Positions 60,343 through 64,000 of a stretch of 64,000 bases of DNA are shown piece after piece. Under the pieces are notes generated by a model. It ran no database searches. It saw only the letters and a list, made by a program, of their open reading frames with translations, and was not told where the DNA came from. Each line of letters opens with the position of its first letter. Within the stretch, counting starts at the first letter, position 1. Source of the stretch: Choanephora cucurbitarum. Taxonomy: Eukaryota > Mucoromycota > Mucoromycetes > Mucorales > Choanephoraceae. The position numbers were made by a program, and so were the translations under genes. The stretch is taken from contig JAIWNI010000037.1 in the NCBI GenBank assembly GCA_025331435.1, positions 62,001-126,000 on the forward strand, read 5' to 3'.

Positions 60343-61415
60343 CTATCTTCTACTGGCTGAATTCCAGGCTGCATTAACGGCGGCATCACGAACGACGGTT
60401 GAACGACCCATATGAGAATAGGCTTCTGATTTAGCTTCACTGAATGTATGTCCTGCTGCTTTATAGTGATCGTATGTCTTTTTGTACAAGAACAAAGCCA
60501 TGAAACCCATTGTGAGCCAACAGATAGAAGACAAAAGAGTCAGAATACCAGGTCCGATATAGTGATCAGAAAAGAGAGTGACAAGCAAAATCAGACCAGC
60601 ACCACCACTTTTTTTTAATAGAAACAATGAATAAATAGACTCATCTTTTTATAAGCAAACTTACGTAGAGGGTATACCAATTGCCATATAGAAAGTGTAG
60701 AGAATATGGAATCCATTAAAGACAAAGAAGAAGTCTATGTATCATTAGTATCCTATTCCATCAACAATCTCTTGTTCTTACAGAAATAAAGTGAGTTATC
60801 CTTCATATAAGCATTATAGACAGGTCGATACCATAAGAAGAAACTAGCCAAGGTATGTGTAAACAACTCAGTCAAGGCAACACCCATATCTGCAGGTGCA
60901 CTCGTCACAGAGGCTGGGTGACTGAACAAAACCCAGAAACAGGCAAAGAAGTTCATCACAAGCGTAATAAGAAACAAGAGCCATTCTCGATATAACCACA
61001 TCACTGTCTTTTGATGCTGCACAGGAATTTCTGATACAATATCCAGGTACAAGATAGGGAAACATGGTGGAAAATTATTGGCTCCTCGCATCGCTGGCTG
61101 TTGTGATAGACGTGCTTCCAAGTCTCTTTCTCGATCAGCCAGTTGACGTTCTTTCTGTCGCAGTGCTTCTTCTCTGGCACTCAGGTCATTGGTAGGTGCA
61201 GGTAAAGAAGTACTGCTGGCAGCAAAAGGATCTCGGTTGTCAGAAACGTGATGGAAACTGGTGGCGTTAAAGTCACTTAGTGAGTGGTTGTCTGCTTGAC
61301 TGTTGGTGTCTTCGACTGTACGGTGAGATACAAGTGCTGAAGTGATGGAAGGGTCTTGGAATGGATTAGAAGGGTCGTCAAAGGGACTATCGGTTGTTTC
61401 TATTTTGTTGGACAT
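60343..61415 (-). CDS. Secretory carrier-associated membrane protein (SCAMP)
   Basis: Three exons (60782-61415, 60665-60734, 60343-60607) give 322 residues. SCAMPs cycle between Golgi, endosomes and plasma membrane and help vesicle recycling. The cytosolic N-terminus has an NPF motif (residues 17-19, EH-domain binding) and a short coiled coil (REEALRQKERQLADRERDLE). The family core has four membrane helices, with NFPPCFPILYLDI leading into the first and the conserved amphipathic loop WYRPVYNAYMKDNS between helices 2 and 3. The cytosolic tail ends in AAVNAAWN. The start is the first ATG (MSNKIETTDSPF). Length and layout are normal for the family. Confidence 0.93.
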
Positions 61416-62681
61416 ACTATAAAAGAAAAAAAAAGAAAAGAAAGAGAGAAAAAGTTAGTCTTGTTTCTTTTTGATATTGATTTTTCATCTTTTTAATTTA
61501 AGCACCAATAAAATCATCTTGTGTATCAGTGAAAACACAATTTGCGCGCCTCAAACACAAAAGAAAAGGGTACCTGAAAATAACAATTAATTTACGCATA
61601 AAGGCTTTTTGCTAAAAAAAGTGTCTTTTTTTTTTAGGCAAGATATCTGACTATGTCTTGTTTATTCTTGGCAATAGAAGAATAACCTTTGTTTCTTTTA
61701 AAGATTCAGATCTAGAATGAGAATGCAAAAATTACCATGAAAGCGTACCTTAGCTCTTCTTATGCTAACTAACAAAGACTTGGCAAAGATGAATTTATCC
61801 TATAGGTTGCTATGGAGATACATAGTCACTTGATTTCAGCTTTTTTTCTTTTTAGTTAGAATAATCGAATCTCGTAAATGCACCTCTGACTAACACAAGA
61901 AATAATCAATCCTAAAGATGACATCTTGGGTTTTTGTGAATTGATCCCTCCTGAATTGGGCTTATAGCGGCTCTTACTACTTTTGGTGGCTGTGGTAGAA
62001 TACTCCAAATGACTGTTGGCTTCTTGAGTCTTACTAACTGTCTTGGAAGAAAAGCCTTATCCTTGCCTTTCATATAGCCAGCAATCACCATTCTGTAAAA
62101 AAAAAAAACTTTCTTTCATCAAAGACTTATGGTGTTACAAATCAAAACCATCATTTGGCTCATTTGCAATTTATTTTATAATTCATTCAGAGTTAAATGT
62201 GAATTCAAATCGTACAAAAGAGAAGAGAGAATCCGTATAATGCACTAACAATTACTTCATAAACACCAAAGTATTTGAATATCATTGGTTAAGATAGTTT
62301 GAGAAGCAGATATGTTGGTGTGTGTGTGTAGTCAGAAATATAAAGTGGTACAAACACAATGCTTATTGTTATTTCATCTTGATGCGAAATGCATACATTC
62401 ATTTCTTGTTGTAAGGCCTATTCTTCCTAACAAGAACCTCTCTATAGAATATTTTGGCAGAATCCCCAAAAGAACTCTGGCACTCTGAAAAAAAAAGGGG
62501 GGGGGGGGGGTAAAGTAATCTGTAACTGCATAAACACGGAATGAATGACCAATGAATTAAGGCAGTCATAGAATTGATTGGTTGGATTTGGTGTCTTTCC
62601 GTAAAGCTCTCTGTATTTAATAAAGTTGCTATCTTTTCTCTCTCTTTTTTTCTCTCCTTTGCATTTGTTTCGCTTTTAGTC
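61416..62681. other. Divergent promoter between SCAMP and the MBOAT gene
   Basis: 1.27 kb of AT-rich sequence without a recognisable gene. It includes a short TG repeat near 62315 and a long A-then-G homopolymer at 62488-62510. Both flanking promoters lie here. Confidence 0.55.
62497..62510 (+). repeat. Poly-G homopolymer (14 nt) after an A9 run
   Basis: Fourteen consecutive G directly after nine A, about 170 nt upstream of the MBOAT start codon. It is striking in this base composition and likely unstable in length. Confidence 0.9.
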
Positions 62682-64000
62682 ATGGATCAATTATTTGCTA
62701 GGCTATCAGAGTCATTAGGTGGTCGAGTGGCTCCTGATCATTTGAAGCTTGCCTTCTCTATTCTATCCACTTATCCAAGTGCATTTATCTTCAAGAGACT
62801 TGGATCCTCTACACTAAAACACTTGTTTTCAATCGTCTATACATCATGGATCATGCTATTTGTACTCCAATTGACGACTGGCTTCATTCATATCATGAGT
62901 GCAGCAACCATTACCTATATTCTAGGTCGATACTGTCATACAAAACAACTGGCCTGGGTTAATTTTGCAATCGCCATGCTTAGTATGTCTATCTGGTAAA
63001 TGAATAACCTATAGAAACATCTTCTCAAAACTAACCAAGAGCTAGTCATCTACAGCGTCAGTGGAAAGGCATTGAAGGTGATACTGAACTAGATTACTCG
63101 GGAGCCCTGATGATCTTGACTATCAAACTCTCCTCATTCGGATTTAACGTATTGGACGGGAAAACAACAAATCAGGAACAAGCATCGGCACACATGAAGA
63201 TCACTCAATATCCGTCACTTGTTCAGTTTTATGGCTGGATTTTATTCTTTGCTGGCTTTTTGGCAGGGCCTACATGTGAGTATATGGACTACATTCGCTT
63301 TGTTGAATCAGATGAGGCACCTCGAGACTCGCTCAAGCCTGCCCTTCAACGATTAGGCAAGAGTATGCTTTTTATGCTCAGCTTGGTGACACTAGCCCCT
63401 CAATACAACTATTTCAATGCACTACAACCCGCCTTTGCCAACTTTTCATTTCCTAAAAAGTAATGTCTATTAATGTAGCGTACTGATATCTAACTTGTGT
63501 ATTAGGTTGTTCTTTATTCAACTATCAGCTATCTTGACTCGTTGCAAATATTATTGTGTTTGGTATTTGGCTGAAGGCGCTTGTATTCTATCAGGATTTG
63601 GATTTAGTGGTTATGACGAACACAACAGGGCATGTTGGGATCGATTGAAGAATGTCAACTTCTTATCTTGTGAGTTGGCTCAATCGTATAAGCAACTATC
63701 AGCAAACTGGAATATGGGAGCCAATCGTTGGTTAAGAAACTATGTCTACCTTAGATTAGAACCTGGTTCTAACAAAACAACCTTAATTACTTATGTTATA
63801 TCTGCTATGTGGCATGGTTTCCAACCAGGGTTTTATTGTAGGTGTCACAGTTGAATGAGATGAGTGAAACTAATATCGTTTACAAGTCTTCTTTATGACT
63901 ATCTCTGTTTTACAGATCTTTGCAAGACAGGTACGTAAAACAGTGCGTCCACTCTTCCTCACAATAGACGGTCAGCCTATACCTTATTGGAAATCAGCAT
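62682..64000 (+). CDS. MBOAT lysophospholipid acyltransferase (Ale1/LPCAT-like), 3' end beyond window
   Basis: Four exons so far (62682-62995, 63046-63459, 63506-63837, 63887-64000) give 391 residues; the family usually has about 480-620. These multi-pass ER enzymes re-acylate lysophospholipids in the Lands cycle. Visible are membrane helices from the start, LAGPTCEYMDYIRF, the substrate-site stretch SANWNMGANRWLRNYVY and the catalytic His346 in SAMWHGFQPGFY. The third intron (63838-63886) was placed so that FYFFFMTISVLQIFARQ continues the membrane helix; the protein then runs through RKTVRPLFL to the window edge. The start is the first ATG (MDQLFARL), preceded by a C/T-rich leader. The catalytic residues are as expected for an active enzyme. 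Confidence 0.94.

Overview
This window is nuclear DNA of a filamentous fungus, most likely an early-diverging Mucoromycota (Mucorales-type) species. The signs are intron-rich genes with very short GT...AG introns (mostly 45-67 nt, GTAAGT-like donors and CTAAY-like branch sequences), AT-rich spacers full of poly-A/T, and a fatty acid synthase in which the beta and alpha parts form one reading frame. Exon structures were built by hand: each junction was chosen so that reading frame, splice dinucleotides and family motifs all agree. Every multi-exon CDS given as complete has a length divisible by three.

Left part (1-24.3 kb). A single-chain type I fatty acid synthase (minus) runs off the left edge. 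A 4.7-kb gene desert with a decayed Tc1/mariner-like transposase follows. Next come a PA-TM-RING ubiquitin ligase and an orphan four-TM protein (both plus), mitochondrial cytochrome c peroxidase (minus), tRNA pseudouridine synthase 3 (minus), a large PH/coiled-coil protein (plus) and a proline-rich orphan (plus).

Middle (24.3-47 kb). A second desert of 4.5 kb holds a frameshifted ORF relic. After it lie the acetolactate synthase regulatory subunit ILV6 (plus), a Gyp7-type Rab GAP (minus) divergent from a PAS-kinase-type Ser/Thr kinase without PAS domain (plus), a PhoD-like phosphatase (minus), a 3-kb spacer with an orphan open frame, and a 1978-residue ZNFX1/Hrr1-type helicase with NFX1 zinc fingers and a C-terminal RZ finger (minus).

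Right part (47-64 kb). RagC/D-type GTPase Gtr2 (plus), a probable pseudokinase (minus), a 53-residue small protein (minus), an M28/GCPII-like protein whose catalytic residues are altered (plus), FEN1 (minus), a peroxisomal ABCD half-transporter (minus), a SCAMP (minus) and the 5' part of an MBOAT lysophospholipid acyltransferase that leaves the right edge (plus).

The genes do not form one pathway. Several concern lipids (FAS, ABCD fatty-acyl import, MBOAT remodelling), membrane traffic and TORC1 signalling (Gyp7, SCAMP, Gtr2), or nutrient sensing (PAS-type kinase). I saw no CRISPR array, rRNA gene or convincing tRNA gene, and no clearly new multi-gene system. The best leads are the altered active sites (M28-like protein, pseudokinase, Asp-to-Glu in cytochrome c peroxidase), the ZNFX1-like RNA-silencing helicase, the small and orphan proteins, and the coding relics in the deserts.
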